NCBI GenBank assembly: GCA_014904985.1 | Contig: MU128930.1 | Span: forward strand, 1 to 64,000 | Length of the DNA stretch: 64,000 bases | DNA from: Hydnum rufescens UP504 | Taxonomy: Eukaryota > Basidiomycota > Agaricomycetes > Cantharellales > Hydnaceae | Reading direction: 5' to 3' | In this document: piece after piece, positions 34,239-46,079 of the stretch | How the letters are laid out: each line of letters starts with the position of its first letter | Numbering within the stretch: position 1 is the first letter of the stretch | Program-made: the position numbers and the translations under genes | The notes under the pieces: model-generated | Told to the model about the DNA's origin: nothing | The model's database searches: none | Seen by the model: only the letters and a program-made list of their open reading frames with translations

Positions 34239-37200
34239 ATGGGGTGGGACAACATTTCCGGCGACGAAAATAGGGCGTCTCCAGCACAGGTGTCGGGGGA
34301 TGCGACGCTCAGATTTGACCAAATGTTGATGACTGACTCGTTTCTTTTGGACGAGCATTCGTACGACAACTACCTGGACGACTTGGACGAGCAAGACGTG
34401 TCGTTTGCTGTTCCACCGTTTGCTAGTAGCACACCCGCCACTCAGAAGAAGAATTCCAGGCAGTTGGAGGCCTCGAAGAGCAGACTGGTTCAACTCCGCG
34501 GCCCAGCGACGGCCGCGCTACCTGCACAAGGTTTTCCATGAGTCTTTCTGGAATGAATGATAGTTCGTCTTACCCCATCTTTCTAGTCCCACTAACTGCG
34601 CATACGCCGCGCATACGACGTGCCAATGCAGCTACCGAAGATTTAGCGACTCGCAAGGGACCCTCAGATTTACAGGTGACACAATCCACGAAAAGGGCGA
34701 TAGACATTTCTGGACTTCCCGGTCCTGGACCTGGTAAAGAGAACGTTTACTCACCCCAGCCGAATACACACACTCCCTTAGACCTCCAAGTCAGGTCCCA
34801 ACCAATCATTAAGCCCATCACGGTCGACAAGCCTGCGTCGTCTCACATTCCCCATCCTCAGAGCACATTGAATTCCACACGCGGTGCGGTGACTGGGATA
34901 CCAAGACCTCGGCTCAACCAAATTTCGTCTGCCATAGGCAGCGCTCATTCCCGAACCAATAGCACTTCGGGCATCCCTGGTCTGTCAGCGACTACAAAGG
35001 CTACGACACACCCTTCTTTATCATCCCGCCTCGTCGAAGCCTTCTCGGCTTTCGATTCCTTAACTGAGCCTGTGAACCCTGCGACACTTACTATTGTTGG
35101 GGAGCCAATACCAGCCATCCATGTCACATCCAATTCTCATCATAATACTGTGATTGATGAATCCCTTCGAAGAATTTTAACGTGGGTTATGCATTGGTAT
35201 AGCTTTCAAACCGTTCGATGTTCTGATTTGATTACATTCAAGGAGAGACGAGCTGCACAGTGGACCTCCCGCTGCTTCTACATCTACACTCCCCGCTGCT
35301 TCTGGCCCCATTCATAGCAATGTTGAGATGAACCCGCTGGACTCAACGCGAAACATGGACAACGCTCTTCGTCGCACAAGCCTCATCATGCAGGACGGAG
35401 ATCCCCATGCGCCGCATCTAGATGCTCCAATTCAGAATGACCAAAGGAGCGTAACAGAATGGGCTTCCCGGCACTCGAACCCATATCCCGGACTCCCTCG
35501 CTCGCCTACGTCAAAGGTTCCCCCGGGTGGTTTCGTTGAAGAGAGGGTGGGGTTGTCTGCGGTCCCATTTCCCACACCCAAGGGTAAGGAAACCGCGGCG
35601 TTTCCTGACAAGCCAGTTCCTTCAAGCGTGCTGTCCCCTCCCTCGGCCTTATCCTACGAAACCAGAGGTTCTTTCGCTCCAGCTTATCAGCCCCTCCTTC
35701 CAAGCAATTCCTCCGCATCCAGCTTGCTTATCTCACGCCCTAAGCCAGCCACGCCAGAGGACGAGGTCACGGACATTGTCGCTGACTCAAACGATCCTGA
35801 TGAAATGTTTACACGACAGCCCGAAGGGATACATCATTCCTTGGTTCGGCACCAATTGTCAGATGGAATGGCCAACCCTTTGATCTCTGATGCGTCGAGC
35901 AAGATTCAGTCTGATCAGTTTGTGGCACTGGAACCGGAATCTATTCAGGCCACCGAACCTACTTCCGTGTTTGCCATATCTTCCTTGGCTGAATCGATTC
36001 CCCGTGCTCCTCCACAAGGGATAAAGCGTGCGGTGATCTCAGATCCAGGGGTCAGTGATTCACCTCGAGTGCGGGACACGGAGAATCAGGGCAAGGGAGA
36101 GGTGAAAGAAATCAATCAAGACTTTATCAAATCTATCGGCGTTCAAAAGAAATCGTCAGGGGGCTCAGCCGTCAGCCGTCGGACGAAGGCGGTTACTGAA
36201 GTACCGAATTGGGTCCATCCAGTTACTCCGCGTACGTCCCCGACTTCAACCACAGCCCCTCCATCGACATTGAAAACCGTGCCTATGATCACACCTGTCT
36301 CCCAACCCACTGTTCCCCCGACCTCAGGCGCTAACATAGAGTCAGATCACACCACTACTGTAACCCAGGCAACGTTTAACCCATCGCATGACCCCGTTGT
36401 CTCATCCTCGACCATGTTGCATTCTGAGTTCTCAGAGTCGGCAACTGATACAGCACTCAAACCAGAGGTCCCAACGCAAGCCCAGTCAATAACTCGAGCC
36501 CAATCCGCAACTTCTGTTTCAAAATCCTCCGTCCCTTCTTCGACCATATCCTCCCGCACCCGGACGCGGACTCTGTCAAAGCAGACGGTGCCATTTCCAC
36601 CGAAATCTACTATTTTACCGCAAAAAATCATCACCACTTCTGAACCCCAGTCCGCCATTGTTTCTTCTATACGACCGAAAGAGCAGCCAAGAGGGACCAG
36701 GGCTCTACCTCTATCCTCTTCAACATGCAGTCGCCTCCACTGTGGCAGAATCCAGTAGTCAGGTCAACACCCGAATTGATCGTCCTGTGACGAAGCAAAT
36801 TCCGAAAGAGATGACATCCAACGATGAGCTGTTCCTCTCGAAGGTGGATCAACATATTCCAAAGTCGGCGGATTATGTCAATGCAAGGACAACTCAAGTC
36901 AGACCACTACCGATGGGAAAGCCCACAGCTCTTCACACTTCCCCCTCAACTACGGCTGCTGTTCACGTTTCAACCTCCAAACTTCGGGACCCAATAAGTA
37001 TAGAATCGAATCCGTCTTGCCCCATGATGGAATCGGAATCACAGCAAATTCCTATGACACATAGGTGGCCCTCGAGACGGTGGTATTCATAAGATTTTTG
37101 ATACCACACAAATGTGAGTCGTCGAATATCTTTATCCCGTTGATTCAACCAACTTAGACTTTTGCCCAGGATGGGAAATGCTCATTCCACAGACTACGTC

Positions 37201-39387
37201 CATGTTGCAAAGGCCTCCAATCAATACCTTGCAGGATCCGATATCGAACGACTTCCGGCGACTTCTCACCTGCAGTCTACTATAAAAGGTAGTGATCAGC
37301 CTAGTAACGCCCCGGAATTAGAAGACGCCCACCCTCTATAGGCCCTAATGTCGTCAAGTCGTCCACCTCACAAGTTTCTCATAAACAGGGACCGCCCGTT
37401 GCGCTAGCCCGAAAACTGCTTCCGTTTCCAAGGAACCATCTGTGAAATCTAGCTTCTCCAAACCGCCCCGATCCGCAAACGGGAACAACAGCAAAGTACG
37501 AAACAGAGTGGACGCGGCAACGGTGCAGTCCCGATTCCGGTCGAAGAGGTCTCCACCGTCGGTACCGCCCATCTCGCAGCGGACGTTGCAAAGCGAGCGA
37601 AGGAAAAGCAGAAGCGAGATCGTGAACCGCATGCAAAGGTGGACGACGGTTCCTCCGGAAAGCATCGAAGTCAAACGCTCGATGAGGACAGTAGTCGAAA
37701 GCAAGTAACATCTGTTTCCACTCCCGCCCCTCTTCCTGCCCCTAAGTCGAGAGCAGTGTTGGAGTCTCGGTCGGCACCAAGCATGTCGGACGCCCCCAGC
37801 ACTGGCGACACTGCCAATGTTTCCTCGAAGATTATGACCATGCCTACTGCAAACCTTCAGAATGTCACGAATGCGGGTACAATGAATGTTCACCCTCCAT
37901 CTCGAGGTATCTACGGGGATATCCCTCGTGGACCGCTGCATATTTCCCCAGTAGTCGAAGTTGACGCTAGAGGTTCTCATTCAGACACTGTGGAGGCACC
38001 AGATCCAACTGCGATATTTACTAGCCCTCGTATACTTCACAGCGACGGGCCCAAAGATCATCGTATCGGCACATCTACAGTCCCTGGACCCACTCCCAAT
38101 AGGAGCGAGGAATCATACACCCGGAATACTTCTCGCGCCCAAGATCCTGGCTCTATCGAACCAGCACCGCGTGGGCTCACGGGGGAAGCTCCCTCGAAGA
38201 GAGGCAAGGAACGTGCATACCCAGATGAGGAATTAGACCCCGCTGTTCAGTCATCGGGCAGCGAGGGATCTAATTCCAGTGGCACCACCAGCAAACGGTC
38301 ACCAATTGAATCCCCTGTGCGTGATCGTATCTTACAGACCAAACGTACCCGGGTCGAGAATCAAGAAAACGCACCACCAGTACCTGGTCACTCTAGATCT
38401 GCTCGTCGTCAAAGCGGGGCGTCCCTTGCCTCTGCGATTGTCGTTGACGATGACTCAGATGACAACGGGGGCGATGACGTGATGACTCGGCTTGTCAAGC
38501 ACAGAACCAAAGGTAAACGCAAGTCTATCGACGTTGACGAGCGGGCCATGGGAAACAAGCGGCCGAGAATGCAAGCAGCAGACCCGCGACGTGTTGTGTC
38601 CCATACGATCGTGACTTCGAATGCCTTTGCATCGTGGGGACGGCCGCCCAAGGGGCCGATTCACCGACCAGTCGCAGTCCCCATGTCGGGCCCTCTTCCT
38701 GGCGAGGCTTCCCGACAAAGAGCCTTAGAACGAGAGAAAAGAGCGCAGGAGCGCAAAGCACAGGAGAAGGAGAAGGGGAAAGGAGTTCCCGAAAAGAACA
38801 AACCCCCAGAGACTTCTCGCAAAGTGTCCGATGTAGGAGTATCCATTTGCGTTGCTGTGTCCTGGAGTATATATATTCACATCTCGATCTTGGTATAGCC
38901 CAGTAGTATCATTTTCGGGGCTAAAAAGACTATCCCAGCGCCATTTACGTTCGAATCAGACGCTCGAGTGGAGAAATACCGGGCTCAATTCGAAGCACGC
39001 CTTGCTCACTGGGAAGTTCGTACTCGAGAAGCTGCTCAAAACAATCAGCATCAATCGATCCCCAACTTTGCGGCGCGTCAGGCAGAACATCTTGCCCGCA
39101 TTGAGGCCGCAAGGCAAGCTGCCAAGGCCAAGGTCACTGAACCTAAAACCCCTGGTCTCAAGACGAAAATTCGAGTCAAAGAACGACAAGTATTCGATGA
39201 GCACATTCGAGAGAAGGATCGGATTGTGTTCAAGCTGCGCGAAATGAAGCGTATCGAACAGGAGGAATTGGAAAGGAGAGAGATTGGAGAGTTACGGAAG
39301 AAATTGGACCAGAATGTCAAGGCGAACCCTGTTCCCGAGTGGTACAGAGCGGATAACGACAACGATGAGATACAAATTATCGAGTAA
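34239..39387 (+). CDS. TPX2-domain protein (spindle / microtubule factor)
   Basis: TPX2-type proteins bind microtubules and help spindle assembly, with importin and Aurora-like kinase partners in other eukaryotes. This is a very long, mostly disordered Ser/Thr/Pro-rich protein of about 1,600 residues starting MGWDNISGDENRASPAQVSG. Introns I can place are 34531-34586, 35182-35242, 37114-37157 and 38833-38898. The C-terminus carries the diagnostic parts: a KR-rich, nuclear-signal-like stretch, a charged helix (EREKRAQERKAQEKEKGKG), then PAPFTFESDARVEKYRAQFE, which matches the TPX2 core. It is followed by IRVKERQVFDEHIREKDR and RKKLDQNVKANPVPEWY, the usual end of the domain. Frame changes not explained by an intron occur near 36730, 37060, 37330, 37420 and 37555, so the middle is uncertain. 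The domain assignment rests on the last two exons. Confidence 0.78.
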
Positions 39388-39886
39388 GGGTAGATGTCAT
39401 ATATTATCTAAACTGTAGCACCAATATGGGGTCTCCCGCTGCGAGAAGTCGGGGGAGGTGGTTCTAAATCTGAGTAGCTGGCAGCAGCCCAGTAAAAACT
39501 GATTCCTGCTAATTGAATGGGTCACCTGGAACAGCCGAAAAGTGAGCAGTACGAGGACCCCGAATGCTCTAATTGGGCATTCCGGACGACATTTTCCCTT
39601 CTGAAATCCGTGAATGGGTTGACCCCCTCTGGGTTCATTCCCTCATCTGACGACCTGATTGGCACTTGTAAAACCAGTGTTTTCAAATTGCATTTCTCAC
39701 TTGCACATGTTGCTCATATCGTTCGAAACGGTGGTTGTGGATTTCAGCCACAGGGACCACCGTTAGATTGTTTGACATTAAGTATATTCGATACGTTTAG
39801 GATATAATAAACCGAAGCTAGAAAGTCGAGGTGGGTATGAGTGCTTATGGAGATATAGACTCATCGTAGGGAAGTGTAGTAAGAAT
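39388..39886. other. Convergent intergenic region
   Basis: This is the 3' region shared by the TPX2-domain gene (plus) and the small unknown gene (minus). A 96-codon plus-strand ORF at 39517-39807 has no support. I see nothing else. Confidence 0.5.
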
Positions 39887-40499
39887 CTAAAGTAGAGCAC
39901 TCGATCCGGTCACCGTAGGGAGCCAGTTCTCCAGTTCTTCGCGAGAGGCAGATCGCTCCTTGATCTCGGTGTGCTTCCAGATCTCTCGTGCAGCTTCTGA
40001 TTCTGCTAAATCTCCATCATCGCGATCCCCCCTCCGCAAGCACTTTGATATGTCGAGCAGCCAATCCAATACTTCATCCTGAGGGAGACTGTCTGCCGGT
40101 CCAAACTTGATAGTGGTTATCCCCAGAATATTCCCCCGACTCCCTCTCGATCGCTCTCTCCTCCCTAGCCAAGCATGAAGCAGTGGACTTCTCGGCTTGC
40201 CGGCAGCTGCAAGACTAGGAGGAGCGCGATGTCGAAGGAAGTCATGGAATGATTTTGTACCCCACTTGAGAACCACGGCGCAGCCATACATACAATCAAG
40301 GAGAACACCAGCCAGCAGAGTGGAGGGAGCGGGATGGTCAACTGACATCTTTCCCATCAGGGAGAAGTATCGAGTCCCAATCGACCACAGGGCAACCATT
40401 CACCACGGCACTTGGTGAAGCGTCGGCGATATCCAGCCACTGAAAGGTCATCCTCCTCGGACCATGAACATCCTCTGGGCGCAATATTGAGTTTGGCGT
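39887..40499 (-). CDS. Uncharacterised protein, C-terminal exon(s)
   Basis: I do not recognise a named family. The exon begins after a TAG acceptor at 40500/40501 and reads PEDVHGPRRMTFQWLDIADA, NGCPVVDWDSILLPDG and then HPAPSTLLAGVLLDCMYGCA, with a strongly charged C-terminal third ending NWLPTVTGSSALL. The smooth, well-composed frame and the in-frame splice acceptor indicate a real gene. One extra base near 40352 (GGGAAA) must be assumed to join the two halves. The first exon is probably the short one near 40695-40665 (MGSLMTLGILLSKT), but that is a guess. There is no signal peptide or membrane segment in this part. Confidence 0.6.
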
Positions 40500-40937
40500 C
40501 TAGCATCACGATAAATGGCAAGGAACAGATCAGTCTCCGCAGTAAACATGCAAACACGTTGCATGAATCATTGCCCTTGGAATGAGGGATGGGGCACCCT
40601 TAACGCCGAATTGGGAAACGGATGTCACGCAGAGCGTGACAGTGTGGTTACAACCGTTTTTGAAAGCAGAATCCCCAAGGTCATGAGGCTGCCCATTGTT
40701 TAGCCCAGACTGGCGTTTACACGTACAAACCTGACAGCCAGATGTTTGTCCATGCTATTCGCTTGCCTGCTTTGAATAGCGATCCAAAGTAAGGTTCGAA
40801 GCATTAGAGTTTTACGCTTCCTATTGACTCAATCTTTCTACTCTCACAGAAGACCCTTCTCTGGCATCGTGTCCCCCAAAACTTTCATTCCGGCAGTTGA
40901 ATCAGGATGGAACAGTAACCACAAGATTTCCACGTCT

Positions 40938-40952
40938 GCCCATTATACAAAC
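40938..40952 (+). promoter_or_regulatory. TATA-like box of the first GMC gene
   Basis: CTGCCCATTATACAAACGG lies about 65 bp upstream of the start. The surrounding 100 bp (including tgaatcaggatggaacag) is shared with the promoter at 54.7 kb. Confidence 0.55.
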
Positions 40953-41011
40953 GGCTCTCCTTTGTGTGTCGCTGTTCCCTCGAGTTCCCCTCTCGCTTCT
41001 TCCAAGCACCA

Positions 41012-43594
41012 ATGATGCCACCGCATTCAACGGCACTTCTTTCCCTTGGCTTTGGCCTTGGAGCCTTGCCATGGGCTCTGGGTAAAGTGATCACTAACCC
41101 CAATCTTGTGTCTGGTCACACCTATGACTACATCATCGTCGGGGGAGGCTTGGCTGGTCTTACAGTGCGTTTGATCCGTTGTCACATCCTCCCTTACTAT
41201 GGTATCTTCCTAATTATCTGCGCGGGGATCAAGGTCGCCGGACGGTTGAGTGAGAATCCGAGTCTTCAAGTGCTTGTGATCGAGGCTGGAAATGATGACA
41301 GGAATAACCCTGCGGTGTATGACATCTACCGCTCCGAAGATGCATTCGGTACCAAGTTAGATTGGTCATATCCTGCAGACCAGGGCAGATCCATTATTTC
41401 GTAAGGAGCTCTTACATCTTCTCTGTATGTACTGTAGGCGTACTGATCCCGATGTGACAGTGGGAAGACATTAGGAGGTTCTTCATCAATTAATGGAGCT
41501 GCTTGGACGCGTGGCCTCAAACAGCAGTATGATTCATGGTTACAGCTCTTGGATCCTGCCGACGCGAACTCTGGCTGGGACTGGAATGGTCTGTTCCGAT
41601 ACATGAAAAAGGTTGCTAGTTAGCTCCGCCCTTAAATTTGTGTTCTTGATTCAAATGGGTTTTATCTCGCTCCTAGGCCGAGTCGTTTACGCCTCCTGAC
41701 AGTGGCCAGCTGACTAAGGGCGCCAACTCGATTTCTAGTTATCATGGCTTTACAGGCCCAGTGCACGCTGCCTTTCCGTGTGTCACCCATTAATGGAGTT
41801 TTCTTTGAGGGATATAAAGCTTATTCGCATTATATAGTAAATTGATGTATGGTGGTCCACAGCAACCAGACTTCGCATCTGTTATGGTCAAATTTGGTTT
41901 GAAGAAGTCCAAAGATCTAGATGGTGGAACTCCCAACTGTGTATCCTTCACTCCCCTGGCACGTCTTCAACCCTGTTCATCTAGAACTATAGTGTAATCA
42001 TTGTGCTTTTGTAGACGATCAACCCCAAGGACTCGGATCACAGGTCATCCTCCGCGGCGGCCTATCTCTCTCCGGTAGAATTCCAACGGAAGGGATGGAC
42101 AACGCTTGTGGGTCAGCAGGTCACTAAAATCTTGTTCAACTCGTCTTCTGCTCTCCCACGGGCCGCAACTGGTGTGGAGTTTGGAACGTCTTCCGGGAAA
42201 AGGTTTACGGCATTCACACGGAAAGAAGTGATTGTTGCTGCGGGCGCTATTGGGGTGAGTTCCGGGAGAGGTGAATATTGCTGAGACCTCAACATTGACT
42301 GCCGTGACGATGAACCTTTTTATGCCTCAGTCGCCCAAAGTACTCCAACTTTCAGGGATTGGAGATGCAGCGTCGTTGTCGAGTCTCGGTATCAAGTCTA
42401 TTGTGGACCTTCCGACTGTTGGAAAGAACTTCCAGGAACAAGTGAGTCTTCTGAAGTGAACCAAGAAGACAAGACCTGGAATCAATGCTTCGTATTCTCA
42501 AGACGCTGAATACCCTCGGTGCGGGAGGCACTAATTTCAGCCTGGGCGGCCGTGGTCCGTCGGATTTGATTGCATTCCCGAATCTCTATGAGGTCAGGCC
42601 TGTTGTCGATTACTTTCAGGATTTTTTCTATTTTGAGACCAAACGCTGACTTCCATCCTTAGCTTTACGGCTCCAAGGCGAGCGCGATGGTCGACCATAT
42701 CAACCAATCCCTCTCAACATGGGCTTCTTCACAAGCCGGCTCAGCGCTCTCCGCTCCTGTTTTAGAAACAATTTTTAGAACTCAGGCTAACCTCATAATT
42801 AATGACAACGGTATGGGCTAGTCTACCACATGTGGCCATTTGTCCCGGATTTTGGATACTAATCTAACGCCGAGCATATAGCACCTGTTGCAGAGTTCTT
42901 TTATGTGACTGATTCCCCAGCTAAGCTCGGTGCGCGTATTTGGCCACTACTACCTTTCTCGCGCGGTAGCGTCCAAATTACTGTAAGTTTCCCCCATGTG
43001 CCTGACGATGCATCACTGGCCCTGGACACTTTGCATTGTTGTATAGTCAATCAACCCATTCGTTCCGCCCAACACAACAGTCAATTATTTCTCTGTCGAC
43101 TTCGATCTATCCACGCAGATCGCTGCGGCACGAATGCTTCGTCGCTCTTTCCAGACGGCCCCGCTCAGGTGAGGACCCAATGGCAAAAATGCATACTATG
43201 GTGTCTTATGCATTTTGTATGACTCTTCTGCAGCAATTTGTCGACAGGCGAGACTATCCCTGGGTTTATCGCTGTCCCAGATGATGCGAACCACGGTTCA
43301 GATGCAGACTGGGCCAAATGGCTCAAGAGTGAATTCACGTCTGTCGCTCACCCCATTGGGACTTGTGCCATGATGTCTCGTGCTCTTGGAGGTAATCGAT
43401 TATCCTGCTCTCCTCTATCGCACCTTACGGCTCCTGCTTCAGGTGTGGTCGATGCCCGACTTCGGGTGTATGATATCAAGAATGTGCGTGTTGTTGACGC
43501 ATCTATCATCCCACTTCAGCTCAGTGCGCATCCCTCGAGCACGCTGTACGGAGTGGCGGAGAAAGCTGTCGACATGATTAAGAGTGGTCTGTAA
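41012..43594 (+). CDS. GMC oxidoreductase, secreted, AA3 / glucose-oxidase-like (intact)
   Basis: This is a secreted FAD-dependent alcohol/sugar oxidase or dehydrogenase that probably feeds H2O2 or quinone cycling outside the cell; the substrate is unknown. Thirteen exons with twelve short introns join to exactly 598 residues with no frame break. It begins with a signal peptide (LLSLGFGLGALPWALG). The FAD-binding Rossmann motif is YDYIIVGGGLAGLT, split by intron 1, followed by VLVIEAGNDDR. The GMC signature is GGSSSINGAAWTRG and the second is GAIGSPKVLQLSGIG. The catalytic His pair lies in SVAHPIGTCAMM and SAHPSSTLYG, matching the two active-site His of glucose oxidase. Introns fall at the same places as in the copy at 54.8 kb. 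It heads a cluster of decayed copies. Confidence 0.9.
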
Positions 43595-44049
43595 TATTGG
43601 CTAGTGCAGCTGGTAGATCCATTCCGCTTTGGATACCTTCCTTATCCTTCAACTTTGGTCATTCGTTGGCATCTGCCAAAAAGCATTCCTCTCCCTTTAA
43701 GCAGTACCACTGTGTCCACATTGCCGATCCTCTACGCGCATAAAAATAAAATCCTATCCAATTCTTACGCACTGTCAGACGCTAGCAGGAGCAAATTTCT
43801 CGGAGAGTCATGTTCAGTTCAACCTCGATCTTGGATTCGTTATAGTCCCCCACAACGGCTGATCACGCGACTCACCCCTCACAGAATCTTGCACAGTCAA
43901 CAATCCCCATGCGCAATGTGTGGGTGCGTTACCGTTGATGATGGTTACGGAGGACTCGACGCCAGGAAGAAGGGTCCAGGAGGCGCCGACACCAACTGTT
44001 CTGTGGAAAGTATTTTGGCAATATTGAATATTTTTCCTTGCTGTAGAAT
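43595..44049 (+). other. 3' flank of the first GMC gene
   Basis: No gene. Parts of 43.6-43.75 kb resemble the 3' flank of the GMC copy at 57.4 kb. The stretch 43925-44065 resembles 45220-45330, so it already belongs to the duplicated material around the rearranged block. Confidence 0.45.
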
Positions 44050-44053
44050 CGAA

Positions 44054-45060
44054 CTAGTCCTGGAATGCGACACATGCGATCGACCGCGGCCCACCCACGT
44101 TGAAATTAGTGCCTCGCGCAGCAAGGATATTTTGTGTCTCGAAATATGAACACTGATTCCGGGTTTGGTCCATCTGGTTCATCTCAGAACACCTCACCCT
44201 GTTCCTGGACGTTCTTTCCGACAGTTGAAGGTTCACGACAGGGTGATACCGAGGCATGCCACCGCTGTATCCGCAATCCCGAAAGTGGAGTACTTTGGGC
44301 GACTGAGGCATAAGAGCATTGACCATTCACGGTAAGCATAGGCAATGTGAGATCACAGCAATATCATGTCTCCCAGAACTCACCCCAATAGCGCCCGCAG
44401 CAAGAATCACCTCTTTCCGGCAAATGCTATGAACCTTTCCCCGCGATGATGTTCCAAACTCCACACGGTAGCGACGGTGGACGAGCAGTAGCCGGGTTGA
44501 ACAAGATTTTAGTGACCTGCTGACCCACAAGTATCGTCCATCCTTTCCGCTGGGATTCTACCGGAGAGAGATAGGCTGCTGCGGAGGATGACCGGGTGAT
44601 CTGAGTCCTTTGGGTTGATCGCCTACGAAAGCACCGACAGTAAGGACTAAGTTCTGGATCAACAGGGTTGAAGACGTGCCAGGCGATACACAGTTGGATG
44701 TTCCGCCATTTGATTTACATCGATGCTATCTTCAAACAAAATTTGACCATGACAGATGCGAAGGCTGGCTGCTGGGGACCACCATACATCAATTTACTGT
44801 ATAATGCGAATAAGCTTCATCTCTCTCAGGGAAACTCTATTGACATAGAACTCACGGGAAGGCAGCGTGAACTGGGCCCGTAAAGCCATGATAACTGGAA
44901 ATCGAGTTGGTGCCCTTAGCCACCTGACCACGGTCAGGAGGCGTAAACGATTCAGACGAAGAGAGAGATAAACCCTGTGTGAATCAGGAAGTCGAAGGGC
45001 GAAGCTAACTACCGACCTTTTTCATATAACGGAAGTAGAAGTCCAATACTTCGAACCTCA
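44054..45060 (-). pseudogene. GMC oxidoreductase pseudogene, inverted partial copy
   Basis: On the minus strand, pieces of the GMC gene can be followed from the exon ending in the FRYMKK segment through the FTPPDSGQ and YHGFTGP parts. They continue to VTKILFN, EVILAAGAIG, the SPKVLQLSG exon and a last piece corresponding to GTNFNVGGRGRSH. Both ends of the gene are missing. Its RSH variant is shared with the copy at 50 kb, so it is of that subtype. Frame and splice sites are broken by several indels. It lies in the suspect palindromic block, so it may not exist as a separate locus. Confidence 0.55.
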
Positions 45061-46079
45061 CTTTGGAGGGCAGGCAAGCGAATAGCATAGACAACCATAT
45101 ATGTCATATATGGTGACTGACCCTTTGAGGCTAGGACGTAACTTCCTTCGCACTAAACACGAGTCTGGGTTAAGGGGCAGGCCCATGACCTTTGCAAGTT
45201 GGGTGCATCTAATCGAGGGCACTCCCACACTTGTGCAGTTCTCGGCAATGGACGGTTAGGACTCAACGCCAGGACGAAGGGTTGCGGATGCGGAAAATAT
45301 TTTGGAAATACCATTCAATCGAACTAGTCCTGGGTCATGTGCATCTTCTGATGTCTTGAGCTTCAGAGAGTGGGAGTGTCAAGATTTGGATGTTGAATCC
45401 CCACAGTTGGAGTATATTAGAATTTTCAGGTGGGCCACTGAGAATCACACAATAAATCATCATATCATGGTATCTCTGGAAGATATCTAAAAGAAACCAA
45501 CATAATATTCGAATATTTGTAGTTTGAGTCAGGCGGCTATCGGATCTTGCATTTTGCGGATGAACCAGAGCGAACCAGATAATACAAATGCCATAGTATT
45601 GGAGCCCCCATTCCCCTCTGGCCGGTCGTAAAAAAAAATCGGAGCGATCGAAGAACAGTTGATCCCACCTAAGCGAGTTTTTACACTGGTCCGCCGATGT
45701 GAAGGTCATTAGGGCCGTCCGGGGGGAAGTGAATTGCGGGTAGGGCAAACCCACAAAATAATTCCCAATCCTTTGATATTTACTATTGGCAATAGAATTA
45801 TTTATTGGTTCGCTCTAACTGGTTTCATCCGCAAAAAATGCAAACGATCCGATGACCGCACTGACTCAAAACTACAAATTCGATTATTATGGTTTGGTTT
45901 TCTTAGATTATCTTCCAGAGCGGAATACCGGATGACGCGTGGAGTGGATGATTGATTGGTGTTTGATTCTCATTCTGGTCCCAGCGCGACAGAATTCTAC
46001 AAGTGAACTGCCAACTGGTGGTGGAGAAATTCAACATCTCCCAAACCTTGACTACTCCACTCCTCGCTGAAAGTCAGGC

